Source of the DNA: an uncultured Holdemanella sp.
Lineage (GTDB): Bacteria; Bacillota_I; Bacilli_A; Erysipelotrichales; Erysipelotrichaceae
Assembly: GCF_934754935.1 (NCBI RefSeq)
Contig: NZ_CAKVJB010000053.1
Span: 1-9,903 of the forward strand
Direction: 5' to 3'
Length of the DNA: 9,903 nt
The position numbers were made by a program, and so were the translations under genes. A model generated the notes under the pieces. That model was not told the origin of the DNA. It saw only the letters and a list, made by a program, of their open reading frames with translations, and did not search any database. This document shows, piece by piece, positions 1 to 7,180 of the stretch; position 1 is the first letter of the stretch; each line of letters starts with the position of its first letter.

Positions 1-76
1 GTAGAGCCGTATACGTGACCCGTACGTACGGTTCAACGGGAGGGGCAATAATCTTTGTATTATTCCTCTACCCTAT
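1..76 (+). mobile_element. 3' end of a group II intron (domains V and VI)
   Basis: Positions 4-34 fold as group II domain V. GAGCCGTA (4-11) pairs with TACGGTTC (27-34), a CG bulge lies at 25-26, and a short upper stem TACG/CGTA closes a small loop. AGC (5-7) matches the catalytic triad. Positions 38-73 fold as domain VI: GGG/CCC at the base, then AATAAT/ATTATT around a six-base loop, with an unpaired A at 70 as the probable branch point. The likely 3' splice site is after A75-T76, which fits the family's usual AY end and a branch point 7-8 bases away. The domain V upper stem looks about 3 bases shorter than the usual 34-base domain V. The reverse transcriptase/maturase, if present, lies before the window. 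Domain identity is fairly sure. The exact end is inferred, and exon-binding pairings cannot be checked here. Confidence 0.85.
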
Positions 77-84
77 TGTTTGGT

Positions 85-100
85 AAAGGAGAAGAGGAAT
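85..100 (+). promoter_or_regulatory. Ribosome binding site fixing the M28 peptidase start
   Basis: AAAGGAG (85-91) followed by GAAGAGG (91-97) sits just before the ATG at 101. It starts only 9 bases after the inferred intron end, so the ribosome site lies in the 3' exon. Confidence 0.75.
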
Positions 101-2227
101 ATGAAAAAGATTTTACATGCAAGCCTTAGTGCAGTATTGGTGTTGAGCCTAGTGGGTTGTGGTTCGACAAAAGATGATGCAATTTATCAAGATTCGATTG
201 ATGCCTATGTGAATGAGATTGATATGGACTATGCGTATGACTTCACAAAAACATTGTCTACAGATACTTCATTACATGATAATTCACTTGGCTTTAGAAC
301 AAGTGGTTCAGATGCAGAGCATAGAACAGCAAATTATTTGGCTAAGGAAATGAAGGCCATTGGTTTAAAGAATGTTGAAAAGGTACCTGTTAATGTGGAT
401 AAGTGGCAATATAATGATGCATCACTTACCATTGAAGGAACAGACATTGATTTGATGCCCGTATCATATATGGTGAATGGTACAGATGAAAATGGAATTA
501 CAGCACAGATCGTAGATTGTGGTACTGGATTTGCGAAAGACTATGAAGGTAAAGATGTGGAAGGTAAGATTGCATTAGTTGGTGTGGATCAATTTAATGA
601 GTCTTGGATTGGTGGATATATCTATGAGGCATATGAGCATGGCGCAAAAGCTTTAGTGACATATGATCTAGATGGATATGGAAGATTTAGTGATGATGAT
701 CATCAAATTCAGGATGTTTGTGCAGAAGATGTAATGCCTACGACAATCATCACAATGAGTGAGTACAAACAAATCAAAAAAGCTTTAAAACAAGGTCATG
801 ATATGGCGACTTTAAAAGTAGATAGTGTGATGGAAGAAGGTAATGGTACAAGTTATGATGTAGTTGGATATATTCCTGGTAAGTCACATGATCAACAAAT
901 TATTTTTGCCGGTCACTATGACATGTATTTTACTGGATTCCAAGATGACTGTAGTGCCATTGGAACCATTATGTCGATGGCTAAGACAATGATTGATAGT
1001 GGTTATATTCCTGAAAATGATATTGTGGTTGTTGCGCATGGTGCTGAAGAATGGGGTGCAACAGGTACTGAATTTGACTGGACAAGAGGTGCTTATGAAT
1101 TGATCAACAATGTACATCCGGAATGGGCAAATAAAACTTTGGCTTTATTTAATTTTGAATTAGATGCCTTTGATGATGGTGGTGATACATTTATGGTGAC
1201 TTGTGTTCCTGAATATGCATCTTTAGTTAAGAACTTAGTGGATTCAGGTGCATTGGATGGTGCTGTTAAAGAATATAAGAAGGGTATTTCTACAAAGACA
1301 TATGATACAACGACGATGGAAGATGGTGTTTCATATCGTAATGCGGGTGTTCCATATTTCTTAAATACAACAGATACTTGTTCTGGAGAAACAAATGATG
1401 ATGGTGAATATACTTGGACACAACTTCATTATCATACAGAATCGGATAATACGGATACGTATAGTGAAAAGGTGATGAAGGCAAATATTGCCGTCTTTGG
1501 AAGTATGGCTATCGCCATCGATCAGCTTCCAGCAATGTCTTTAAATATGCAGGCTACAATTGACGATTTAAAAGAAAGTTTTAATGAAGATTTAGCTAAG
1601 GAAGCAGGTGTTTCTAAAAAGGATTGGGACAAAGCTTTAGCTGTGTTTAAAAAAGAAGTAGAGTCACTAAATGCCGAGGGTCAAGATATTAATGATCGTT
1701 ATGTAAAGGCTCTAAATTCTAAATCGGATGTTACTTCGATTCAAGAAGAAGGAAAGGCCTACAATAAGAAAGTATTAGGCTTATTTAAATATGTACAAGA
1801 TAATTTTGTCGGCATTGTATTCTCAAGTGATGTAGTGATGAAACATGTGGGATATCAAAACAACATTGAATATATGGATGAAATCATTCAAGATTTAAAG
1901 AAAGATAAAGTTAGTGATGCACTAGATGTATCTTATCAATTAAATGGATTGTGTGAATACAATTATTACTTATTCTCACCAAATGCAGCTGCTAAAATTG
2001 ATGCGCATGCAGATAAGGCTGTTGAAAACAATAAGTGGTGGGGCAATGATAAAGGCTACTATTTCACAAACACAAAAAGTGCTACTGCTTCTTTATTAAA
2101 TAAAGAAGATGGGGATGATGTGAGTGAAGAAATCAAAGTATATGAGAGTGCTCGAAAAACACAGTTAGATTATTATAAAGAAGTGCTTGAAAATGAAATC
2201 TTGGCTATGAATAAGATGGGTCAATAA
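101..2227 (+). CDS. Secreted lipoprotein, M28-family zinc peptidase with PA-like insert
   Basis: Probable metal-dependent amino- or carboxypeptidase anchored outside the cell membrane, 708 residues. The ATG at 101 follows AAAGGAG (85-91) and begins a lipoprotein signal: charged MKK, a hydrophobic stretch and lipobox LVGC with Cys20 as the lipidated residue. An in-frame TTG at 80 would precede the ribosome site and is rejected. Residues about 125-245 resemble a protease-associated domain. The M28 zinc site reads in order: GHYDM (His272, Asp274), QDDCSAIG (bridging Asp282), AEEWG (Glu316 catalytic, Glu317), FELDAF (Asp355) and HTESDNTDTY (His445). All five metal ligands and the catalytic Glu therefore appear intact. 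Residues about 475-708 are a helical, Lys/Glu-rich extension that I do not recognise. The substrate is unknown. The gene stands alone between the intron and its own terminator, and its promoter is not visible. Confidence 0.9.
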   Translation: MKKILHASLSAVLVLSLVGCGSTKDDAIYQDSIDAYVNEIDMDYAYDFTKTLSTDTSLHDNSLGFRTSGSDAEHRTANYLAKEMKAIGLKNVEKVPVNVDKWQYNDASLTIEGTDIDLMPVSYMVNGTDENGITAQIVDCGTGFAKDYEGKDVEGKIALVGVDQFNESWIGGYIYEAYEHGAKALVTYDLDGYGRFSDDDHQIQDVCAEDVMPTTIITMSEYKQIKKALKQGHDMATLKVDSVMEEGNGTSYDVVGYIPGKSHDQQIIFAGHYDMYFTGFQDDCSAIGTIMSMAKTMIDSGYIPENDIVVVAHGAEEWGATGTEFDWTRGAYELINNVHPEWANKTLALFNFELDAFDDGGDTFMVTCVPEYASLVKNLVDSGALDGAVKEYKKGISTKTYDTTTMEDGVSYRNAGVPYFLNTTDTCSGETNDDGEYTWTQLHYHTESDNTDTYSEKVMKANIAVFGSMAIAIDQLPAMSLNMQATIDDLKESFNEDLAKEAGVSKKDWDKALAVFKKEVESLNAEGQDINDRYVKALNSKSDVTSIQEEGKAYNKKVLGLFKYVQDNFVGIVFSSDVVMKHVGYQNNIEYMDEIIQDLKKDKVSDALDVSYQLNGLCEYNYYLFSPNAAAKIDAHADKAVENNKWWGNDKGYYFTNTKSATASLLNKEDGDDVSEEIKVYESARKTQLDYYKEVLENEILAMNKMGQ

Positions 2228-2232
2228 ACACG

Positions 2233-2265
2233 AAGGCTTGGCTATTTGGTCAAGCTTTTTTTTCT
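2233..2265 (+). terminator. Rho-independent terminator of the M28 peptidase gene
   Basis: 2233-2243 pairs with 2248-2258 (11 bp including G-U pairs, core GCTTG/CAAGC) around the loop ATTT, followed by a run of eight T. It lies 5 bases after the stop codon. Confidence 0.9.
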
Positions 2266-2278
2266 GTTGAAAATAAAA

Positions 2279-2315
2279 GATGAACCCTACCGATTGGCTA
2301 CGATAGGGATTCATC
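2279..2315 (-). terminator. Strong hairpin, terminator-like only on the - strand
   Basis: GATGAA-CCCTA (2279-2289) pairs with TAGGG-A-TTCATC (2304-2315), 11 bp with one bulged A. Read on the - strand the hairpin is followed by TTTTATTTT, so it fits a terminator for - strand transcription from the right. No - strand gene is visible there, since the next gene is on +. It may be a relic of a lost gene or the edge of a decayed mobile element. Confidence 0.5.
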
Positions 2316-2375
2316 AGTTTGTGGCACCTGGCTTATACTACATTAAATGTCTCATTCAAAGGACGAAAACTGTAT

Positions 2376-2462
2376 TTTGAAGTAAGTGAAAAAATACAGT
2401 TAGATTCTTATCAAGAAGTACTTGAAAATGAAATCTTCGCAATGAATGAAATGAACCGATAA
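2376..2462 (+). pseudogene. Decayed tail of a second M28-type peptidase gene
   Basis: In frame up to the TAA at 2460-2462 this encodes QLDSYQEVLENEIFAMNEMNR. The intact gene ends QLDYYKEVLENEILAMNKMGQ, so 15 of 21 residues match, and the DNA is clearly related. No ribosome site or start precedes it. The frame stays open upstream to about 2340, but similarity fades before about 2376. This is the 3' stump of a tandem paralogue whose body has been deleted, or of a partial duplication. The stretch 2316-2375 between the - strand hairpin and this stump shows nothing I can identify. Confidence 0.75.
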
Positions 2463-2468
2463 ATACAT

Positions 2469-2496
2469 AGGTTAAGCTATATATATGCCAAGCTTT
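2469..2496 (+). other. Degenerate copy of the peptidase terminator
   Basis: Shortly after the stump's stop codon, AGGTTAAGCT...AAGCTTTT lines up with the AGGCTTGGCT...CAAGCTTTT terminator of the intact gene. The stem is reduced to about 5 bp (AAGCT/AGCTT) and the T run to four. It supports a duplication that included the terminator. Confidence 0.5.
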
Positions 2497-2535
2497 TGGT
2501 TATATAAACAACTTGTGCAATGTTCACATTTGTTA

Positions 2536-2565
2536 TTGAAAACACGTATTTTTTCGATGTATACT
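2536..2565 (+). promoter_or_regulatory. Promoter of the signalling operon
   Basis: TTGAAA (2536-2541), an 18-base spacer and TATACT (2560-2565) fit a housekeeping sigma-A promoter. Transcription would start near 2572, giving a leader of about 20 bases before the ATG at 2593. The ribosome site is modest (GGGAATAGGG, 2581-2590). Confidence 0.65.
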
Positions 2566-2592
2566 TATTCTAACTAAAGTGGGAATAGGGTT

Positions 2593-4068
2593 ATGAAAAG
2601 TTTAGAAGAAAGACAGAAGATTCTGGTTGTGGATGATTCTAAGTTCAATCAAGAATTGATTATGGAGATTTTAGGAGAAGAGTATCAATATGTAGTGGCT
2701 AATGATGGGCTAGAAGCCATTAAGATCCTACAAAAGGATTGGACTATTGATTTGATGTTGCTCGATATCAATATGCCAAAAATGAATGGATTTGAAGTCT
2801 TGGAATATATGAATCAGTATCGCTGGATCGATGAATTTCCAGTGATCGTGATTTCGGCAGAAGAAGAAAGTTCAATTATTGAAAAGGCATATAACTTAGG
2901 GGTTACCGAATATATTCAACGTCCTTTCGATGCGTTTATTGTTAAACGAAGAGTTATGAATACACTTGTTTTATATGCGAATCAAAAGAAATTAACGAAT
3001 GTTGTTGTGAATCAGGTGTATGAAAAAGAAGAAAATAATAAGATCATGATTGGAATTTTGAGTAGTGTTGTAGGCACATACAATAAGGAAAGTCGTGAAC
3101 ATATTCTTCATATTCGGATTGCGACGCAGATGCTTTTAAGAAAATTAGTTGAGAAAACGGATGCGTATCCTTTAACGGAGTCCGATATTACTTTGATCGC
3201 AACGGCATCGTCCTTACATGATATTGGTAAGGTGGGTATCTCAAAGGAGATTTTAAATAAGCCGACTACATTAACGGATGAAGAGTTTGAGATTATGAAA
3301 AGTCATACTTTGATAGGGGCTAAAATGATTCATAGTATGGAATATCCAAAGGATCATCCTTTGATTCAAACGGCTTATGAAATTTGTAGGTGGCACCACG
3401 AACGTTTTGATGGAAAGGGATATCCCGACGGTTTAGTTGGGAATGAAATTCCAATTAGTGCTCAAGTTGTATCGATTGCGGATGTCTTTGATGCCTTGAC
3501 AAGTACACGTGTATATAAGGATGCGTTTGATTATAAAACGGCTATTCAAATGATTTTGGACGGTAAGTGTGGATGTTTTAATCCAGTATTACTAGAATGT
3601 TTGAAAGAGATGGGTACCGATATTTATGTGGCTTTTCGTAGTCAAATGGATGATTATAGGAATTATAAGGAGGCACAAAAAATTTCTGGGGAAATCTTAA
3701 AATCAGAAACATTGCCATATAATGATCACTCGCAACGTATCATTGATTTCTTACAGGAAAAGATGGACTTTTTTGAGATGAGTGATTCAAAAGAATTATT
3801 TGATTATAATCCACTGATTGGTGAGTTAACCGTTATAGATCGTGAGAAACATAAAAAATATAAGAAAGATATTTTGGGATTTTTATCGTTTGATATGAAT
3901 GAAGAAGTAATTGATTTGGTCAAGAAACATTTAGATGAATCAACAATTGATAATAAAGAGTTTACTTTACAGATACAAGATCGAAACATCACATTTCATA
4001 CGTTATGGTCAGGACTGGATACAGATCAATATATTGGCGTAATTGGTACGATAGATAGGAGGAGATGA
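2593..4068 (+). CDS. Response regulator with HD-GYP output domain (probable c-di-GMP phosphodiesterase)
   Basis: 491-residue cytoplasmic protein. Residues 8-125 are a receiver: acidic pair Asp14/Asp15, phosphoacceptor Asp58 (LLDINMP) and Ser88. The usual conserved Lys before Pro is Arg110 (IQRPFD). Residues about 150-345 are an HD-GYP domain with HD at 209-210 (SLHDIGK), His238 and the full signature HHERFDGKGYPDGL at 268-281, then ADVFDALTS with Asp297. The key residues expected of an active c-di-GMP hydrolase are present. Residues about 365-491 form a C-terminal extension that could be a small PAS-like sensor fold, but I cannot assign it firmly. It is the first gene of an operon with a binding lipoprotein and a hybrid kinase. 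Inferred role: phosphorylation by that kinase changes local c-di-GMP level. Confidence 0.92.
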   Translation: MKSLEERQKILVVDDSKFNQELIMEILGEEYQYVVANDGLEAIKILQKDWTIDLMLLDINMPKMNGFEVLEYMNQYRWIDEFPVIVISAEEESSIIEKAYNLGVTEYIQRPFDAFIVKRRVMNTLVLYANQKKLTNVVVNQVYEKEENNKIMIGILSSVVGTYNKESREHILHIRIATQMLLRKLVEKTDAYPLTESDITLIATASSLHDIGKVGISKEILNKPTTLTDEEFEIMKSHTLIGAKMIHSMEYPKDHPLIQTAYEICRWHHERFDGKGYPDGLVGNEIPISAQVVSIADVFDALTSTRVYKDAFDYKTAIQMILDGKCGCFNPVLLECLKEMGTDIYVAFRSQMDDYRNYKEAQKISGEILKSETLPYNDHSQRIIDFLQEKMDFFEMSDSKELFDYNPLIGELTVIDREKHKKYKKDILGFLSFDMNEEVIDLVKKHLDESTIDNKEFTLQIQDRNITFHTLWSGLDTDQYIGVIGTIDRRR

Positions 4069-4072
4069 TTTG
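4057..4072 (+). promoter_or_regulatory. Ribosome site and TTG start of the binding-protein gene
   Basis: A perfect AGGAGG (4057-4062) lies 7 bases before TTG at 4070. The nearby ATG at 4065 meets a stop after two codons, so TTG is the only workable start. Confidence 0.85.
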
Positions 4073-4873
4073 AAAGCATCAAAGATTATTAAGAGTTTGC
4101 TAAGCTTATGCTTGTTAGTTTGTATACTAAGTGGATGTAAGACAAGTGATGTAGAATCAGATACATCCAATCTACCCGTGATTACTTTGGGTAGTGATAA
4201 TTATCCGCCCTATAACTATTTGAATGAAGATGGAAATCCTACGGGTATTGATGTAGATTTGGCCACGGAAGCCTTTAAGCGATTGGGATATCGAGTCAAA
4301 GTGGTTCAGATTGATTGGGAAAAGAATAAGGAACTTTTAGAAAGTGGGAAAATCGACTGTATCATGGCCTGTTTTTCTATGGAAGGAAGATTGGATGACT
4401 ATAAGTGGGCTGGCCCATATATCGCAAGTCAGCAGGTGATTGCGGTCAATAGTGATAGTGATATTTATACATTAAATGATTTAGAAGGCAAGAATGTAGC
4501 TGTACAATCGACCACAAAGCCAGAGGGTATTTTGTTGAATGGCAATTATAACTTAGGTAATTTGATTAGTTTAAACCATAGAGAATTGATCTTTACATTC
4601 CTACAAAAAGGATATGTGGATGCGATTGGTGCGCATGAAGAATCAATCATTCAATATATGAAGGATTATGATGCTGATTTTCGTATTTTAGAAGAGCCAT
4701 TAATGCGAGTAGGTATTGGTGTAGCTTTTTCTAAAAATGATAAGCGTGGAATTTGTGAGAAGTTAGACAAGACTTTAAAAGAAATGCGTAAGGATGGAAC
4801 ATCTAAAAAAATCATAGGTAAATATCTATCGCATCCAGAAAAGTATTTGGAGGTGGATGATTTTGCGTACTAA
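4070..4873 (+). CDS. Extracellular solute-binding lipoprotein, SBP family 3 (amino-acid-binding type)
   Basis: 267 residues starting at TTG, one base after the HD-GYP stop, so translation is probably coupled. The N-terminus is a lipoprotein signal with lipobox ILSGC and Cys23 as the lipidation site. The mature part is a complete family 3 periplasmic-binding fold. It opens with NYPPYNYLNEDGNPTGIDVD and includes IDCIMACFSMEGR, the ligand-contact region with Arg at about 107, then YKWAGPYIASQQVI and LEGKNVAVQS. It ends in the helix common to these proteins (LDKTLKEMRKDGTSKKIIGKY). Such proteins usually bind amino acids or small organic anions. No permease or ATPase gene is near, and it sits between a regulator and a sensor kinase. 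I therefore infer that it hands its ligand signal to the kinase rather than serving transport. Ligand unknown. Confidence 0.9.
   Translation: MKASKIIKSLLSLCLLVCILSGCKTSDVESDTSNLPVITLGSDNYPPYNYLNEDGNPTGIDVDLATEAFKRLGYRVKVVQIDWEKNKELLESGKIDCIMACFSMEGRLDDYKWAGPYIASQQVIAVNSDSDIYTLNDLEGKNVAVQSTTKPEGILLNGNYNLGNLISLNHRELIFTFLQKGYVDAIGAHEESIIQYMKDYDADFRILEEPLMRVGIGVAFSKNDKRGICEKLDKTLKEMRKDGTSKKIIGKYLSHPEKYLEVDDFAY
4849..4865 (+). promoter_or_regulatory. Ribosome site that favours TTG 4863 over ATG 4857
   Basis: GGAGG (4849-4853) is only 3 bases from the ATG at 4857 but 9 bases from the in-frame TTG at 4863. The upstream gene also uses TTG in nearly the same context (GATGATT-TG), which supports TTG here. 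The change removes two residues. Confidence 0.6.
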
Positions 4874-6980
4874 AAATTGTTACTACCATATACTTACTGC
4901 CTTATTAGGAATTCTAGTCATCGCAACTGCAAGTACTTATTTATTCAAAACACAGAAGAGTGAAGCAGAAACTCAATTAGTGAAGATTGTAAATTATGTA
5001 AAGGTACAATGCTCGACATATACAAAATATAATGAGGCAAGTGAATCAAAGATTTTATTAAGAACGATTGAAAGTTGTCGTCAGCTTCAGACGAATATTC
5101 AATATGCTGAAACTTTAGATGAAGCTTTTCTAAAGGATAATCTGAGTACGTTATGGATGGATGGAAGTCTTGTATTGGATGGAAATGGGGATATAGAGTG
5201 TTCGTATAGTACAGATGATGCAATATTGAAACAAGTCTATAAATATGTCAATAAAGATATTATTTTGGATTATATAAACTATCCAGAAAGGACCTATACT
5301 CAACGTATTGAATTAAAGGATGGTGCGCATTTAGATATTGCGGCATGTGCAAGAAGCGATGCACAAGGAATGGTTGTTACGTATTATTATACATCGCCTA
5401 ATTTTGCGCAAAATTATAATTTAACGCTTCAAAATCTTTTGAAGGGATATAGTAAAAAATCAGATGGAACCATTCTTGTATGTGATGAGGGAAACATCAT
5501 TGCGAGTAATGATCGAGCTCTTCTCCATACTTCAACTAAGAAAAATGATGTAGTTCAATTATTAAAGGAAAATAAGGATAGTCAACATATTTATCATTTT
5601 AGAAGCACTGGTATAGGCTGTTATGGCATTATGTTGAAACAAAGCAATTATTATATCTTTGCGTATATGCCAGATAGTGTGGTATTTGATGGTATCATCA
5701 CAAAATTAATTGCGATTTTACTTGTATATATATTGTTTGCGCTTGTACTTAGATATATTGGACATCGCAATAATCTAATAAGACAGGCGAAGGAACAAGA
5801 AAAAGATAAGGCGCATCAAGAAGAGTTGTTGCGTGCAGCTAAAAAGGCGGAGGCGGCTAATATTGCCAAAACGGAATTCCTTCAAAGAATGTCTCACGAT
5901 ATTCGTACGCCAATCAATGGCATTATTGGTATGGTTGAAGTGGGTGATCATTATAGTGATGATATTGAAAAGCAGGCGGATTGTCGTGAAAAAATTAAAT
6001 ATGCGTCCAATACATTATTAGAATTAGTCAATGAAGTATTAGACATGAGTAAGCTAGAGTCAGGTGAAGTTGTACTTGAAGAAGTTGGCTTTAATATTGA
6101 TCAGTTGAGTGATGGAACGGTTGTGATATTAGAAGAAGTCGCAAAAGAACGTAATGTTCAAATTATCAAAGAAGGAAGAAGTATTGCTCATCCATATTTG
6201 ATAGGCAGTCCAACTCATGTGAAGCGTGTTTTAATGAATGTTCTTTCCAATGCCGTAAAATACAATCGGGATAATGGATTTATCTATATTAGCTATAAAG
6301 AACTTGAATCCAATAAGCCAGGCTATTCACTTTTTGAATTTACTTGTCGAGATACAGGTATTGGTATGTCCAAAGAATTCCAAGAAAGAATCTTTGAGCC
6401 TTTTGCGCAAGAACACATAGGAAGTCGTTCTAAATATGTTGGTACTGGTTTGGGAATGCCTATCGCAAAAAGTCTTGTGGAAAAGATGGGTGGAACCATT
6501 GAATTTACAAGCCAAGAAAATGTGGGCAGTCAATTTGTGATCCGCATTCCATTTAAAATAGATGAAGAACATAAAACTGAAGCCGTTCAAGAAGCTACTT
6601 CTGCATCCATTAAAGGTCTTAGTGTTTTACTTGTAGAAGACAATGAATTGAATATGGAAATTGCCAAATTCATTATTGAAAATGAGGGTGCAAATGTCAC
6701 GTGTGCTACAAATGGTAAAGAAGCCGTGGATATTTATAAGAAATCACCAGAATTTTTTGACATTATCTTAATGGATATTATGATGCCAGAAATGGATGGC
6801 TTACAAGCCACTCAATTTATTCGCTCATTTGATCAAGATATTCCAATTGTTGCAATGACGGCCAATGCGTTTACAGAAGATAAAATAAAGGCAAAAAAAG
6901 CGGGTATGAATGCCCATTTATCAAAACCTTTAGATAAGGATAGATTGATTCGCGTTGTTGCGAAGTTGTGTAAGAAATAG
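4863..6980 (+). CDS. Membrane hybrid sensor histidine kinase with C-terminal receiver
   Basis: About 705 residues (707 if ATG 4857 is used; residue numbers here follow that start). A membrane segment at 11-30 and another at about 278-300 enclose an outside sensor region of about 245 residues, Cache/PAS-like in character but not firmly assigned. A Lys/Glu/Ala-rich coiled-coil linker leads to HisKA with SHDIRTP (His347). The ATPase follows: N-box NVLSNAVKYN (Asn465), G1 DTGIGM (499-504), F-box and G2 GTGLGM (529-534). A receiver at 588-707 has Glu594/Asp595, Asp640 (LMDIMMPEMDG), Thr668 and Lys690. All catalytic positions look intact. There is no HPt domain. Its start overlaps the end of the binding-lipoprotein gene, and the regulator is the first gene, so the three probably form one pathway: ligand-loaded lipoprotein, then kinase, then HD-GYP regulator. 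Confidence 0.92.
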   Translation: MRTKNCYYHILTALLGILVIATASTYLFKTQKSEAETQLVKIVNYVKVQCSTYTKYNEASESKILLRTIESCRQLQTNIQYAETLDEAFLKDNLSTLWMDGSLVLDGNGDIECSYSTDDAILKQVYKYVNKDIILDYINYPERTYTQRIELKDGAHLDIAACARSDAQGMVVTYYYTSPNFAQNYNLTLQNLLKGYSKKSDGTILVCDEGNIIASNDRALLHTSTKKNDVVQLLKENKDSQHIYHFRSTGIGCYGIMLKQSNYYIFAYMPDSVVFDGIITKLIAILLVYILFALVLRYIGHRNNLIRQAKEQEKDKAHQEELLRAAKKAEAANIAKTEFLQRMSHDIRTPINGIIGMVEVGDHYSDDIEKQADCREKIKYASNTLLELVNEVLDMSKLESGEVVLEEVGFNIDQLSDGTVVILEEVAKERNVQIIKEGRSIAHPYLIGSPTHVKRVLMNVLSNAVKYNRDNGFIYISYKELESNKPGYSLFEFTCRDTGIGMSKEFQERIFEPFAQEHIGSRSKYVGTGLGMPIAKSLVEKMGGTIEFTSQENVGSQFVIRIPFKIDEEHKTEAVQEATSASIKGLSVLLVEDNELNMEIAKFIIENEGANVTCATNGKEAVDIYKKSPEFFDIILMDIMMPEMDGLQATQFIRSFDQDIPIVAMTANAFTEDKIKAKKAGMNAHLSKPLDKDRLIRVVAKLCKK

Positions 6981-7006
6981 ACGTGGTTATATTTAAGTGG
7001 CGAAAT

Positions 7007-7036
7007 AGAGTAGGGATTTGATTCTCTGCTCTTTTT
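7007..7036 (+). terminator. Terminator of the signalling operon
   Basis: AGAGTAGGGA (7007-7016) pairs with TCTCTGCTCT (7023-7032), 10 bp with two G-U pairs and loop TTTGAT, then five T. It ends the transcript before the peptide/small-RNA locus. Confidence 0.85.
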
Positions 7037-7066
7037 GGTTTTAAATAATCGTAACAAATCTGCCGG

Positions 7067-7180
7067 AATTCACAATGTTTTCACATTGAAGTTTTATAAT
7101 GGAAAGTGCTACTGGATGTAGTAACGGTGAACCCTCTGAATTAAAAAAAGAAATCTGCTTGAGTTCTTGGCAGATCCTTC
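7067..7180 (+). repeat. Direct repeat, copy 1: promoter plus structured leader
   Basis: This segment recurs at 9789-9903. After the variable bases following the -10, the stretch from GCTACTGGATG (7108) to CAGATCCTTC (7180) is 73 bases with a single difference (T7168 versus C9891, in a predicted hairpin loop). Upstream of TATAAT the two copies share AATTCAC[A/G]ATGTTTTCACATTG. Such conservation in non-coding DNA points to a functional RNA and its control region. Confidence 0.9.
7074..7106 (+). promoter_or_regulatory. Promoter of the peptide/small-RNA locus, with a possible operator
   Basis: A perfect TATAAT lies at 7095-7100, with the start expected near 7107. At the usual distance there is no good -35 (CACAAT/ACAATG). 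Just upstream, AATGT-TTTC-ACATT (7074-7087) is a small inverted repeat, kept with one end base changed in the second copy. A weak -35 plus a conserved palindrome suggests control by a DNA-binding protein, but this is inference. Confidence 0.6.

Noticed and set aside
80..100. TTG start at 80 for the M28 peptidase
   Set aside because: It precedes the ribosome site and would add seven charged residues before a textbook lipoprotein signal starting at ATG 101.
884..1484. - strand open frames inside the peptidase gene
   Set aside because: Low-complexity His/Ser/Tyr-rich translations with no ribosome site, antisense to a conserved M28 domain.
2279..2315. Hairpin as a second terminator for the peptidase gene
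   Set aside because: On the + strand it is followed by AGTTTGTGG without a T run. The T-rich tail is on the - strand only.
4070..4873. Binding protein as part of an ABC importer operon
   Set aside because: No permease or ATPase gene on either side, and the flanking genes are signalling proteins joined by a one-base gap and an overlap.
6327..6590. - strand open frame inside the kinase ATPase domain
   Set aside because: Shadow of a conserved coding region, with no start signals.
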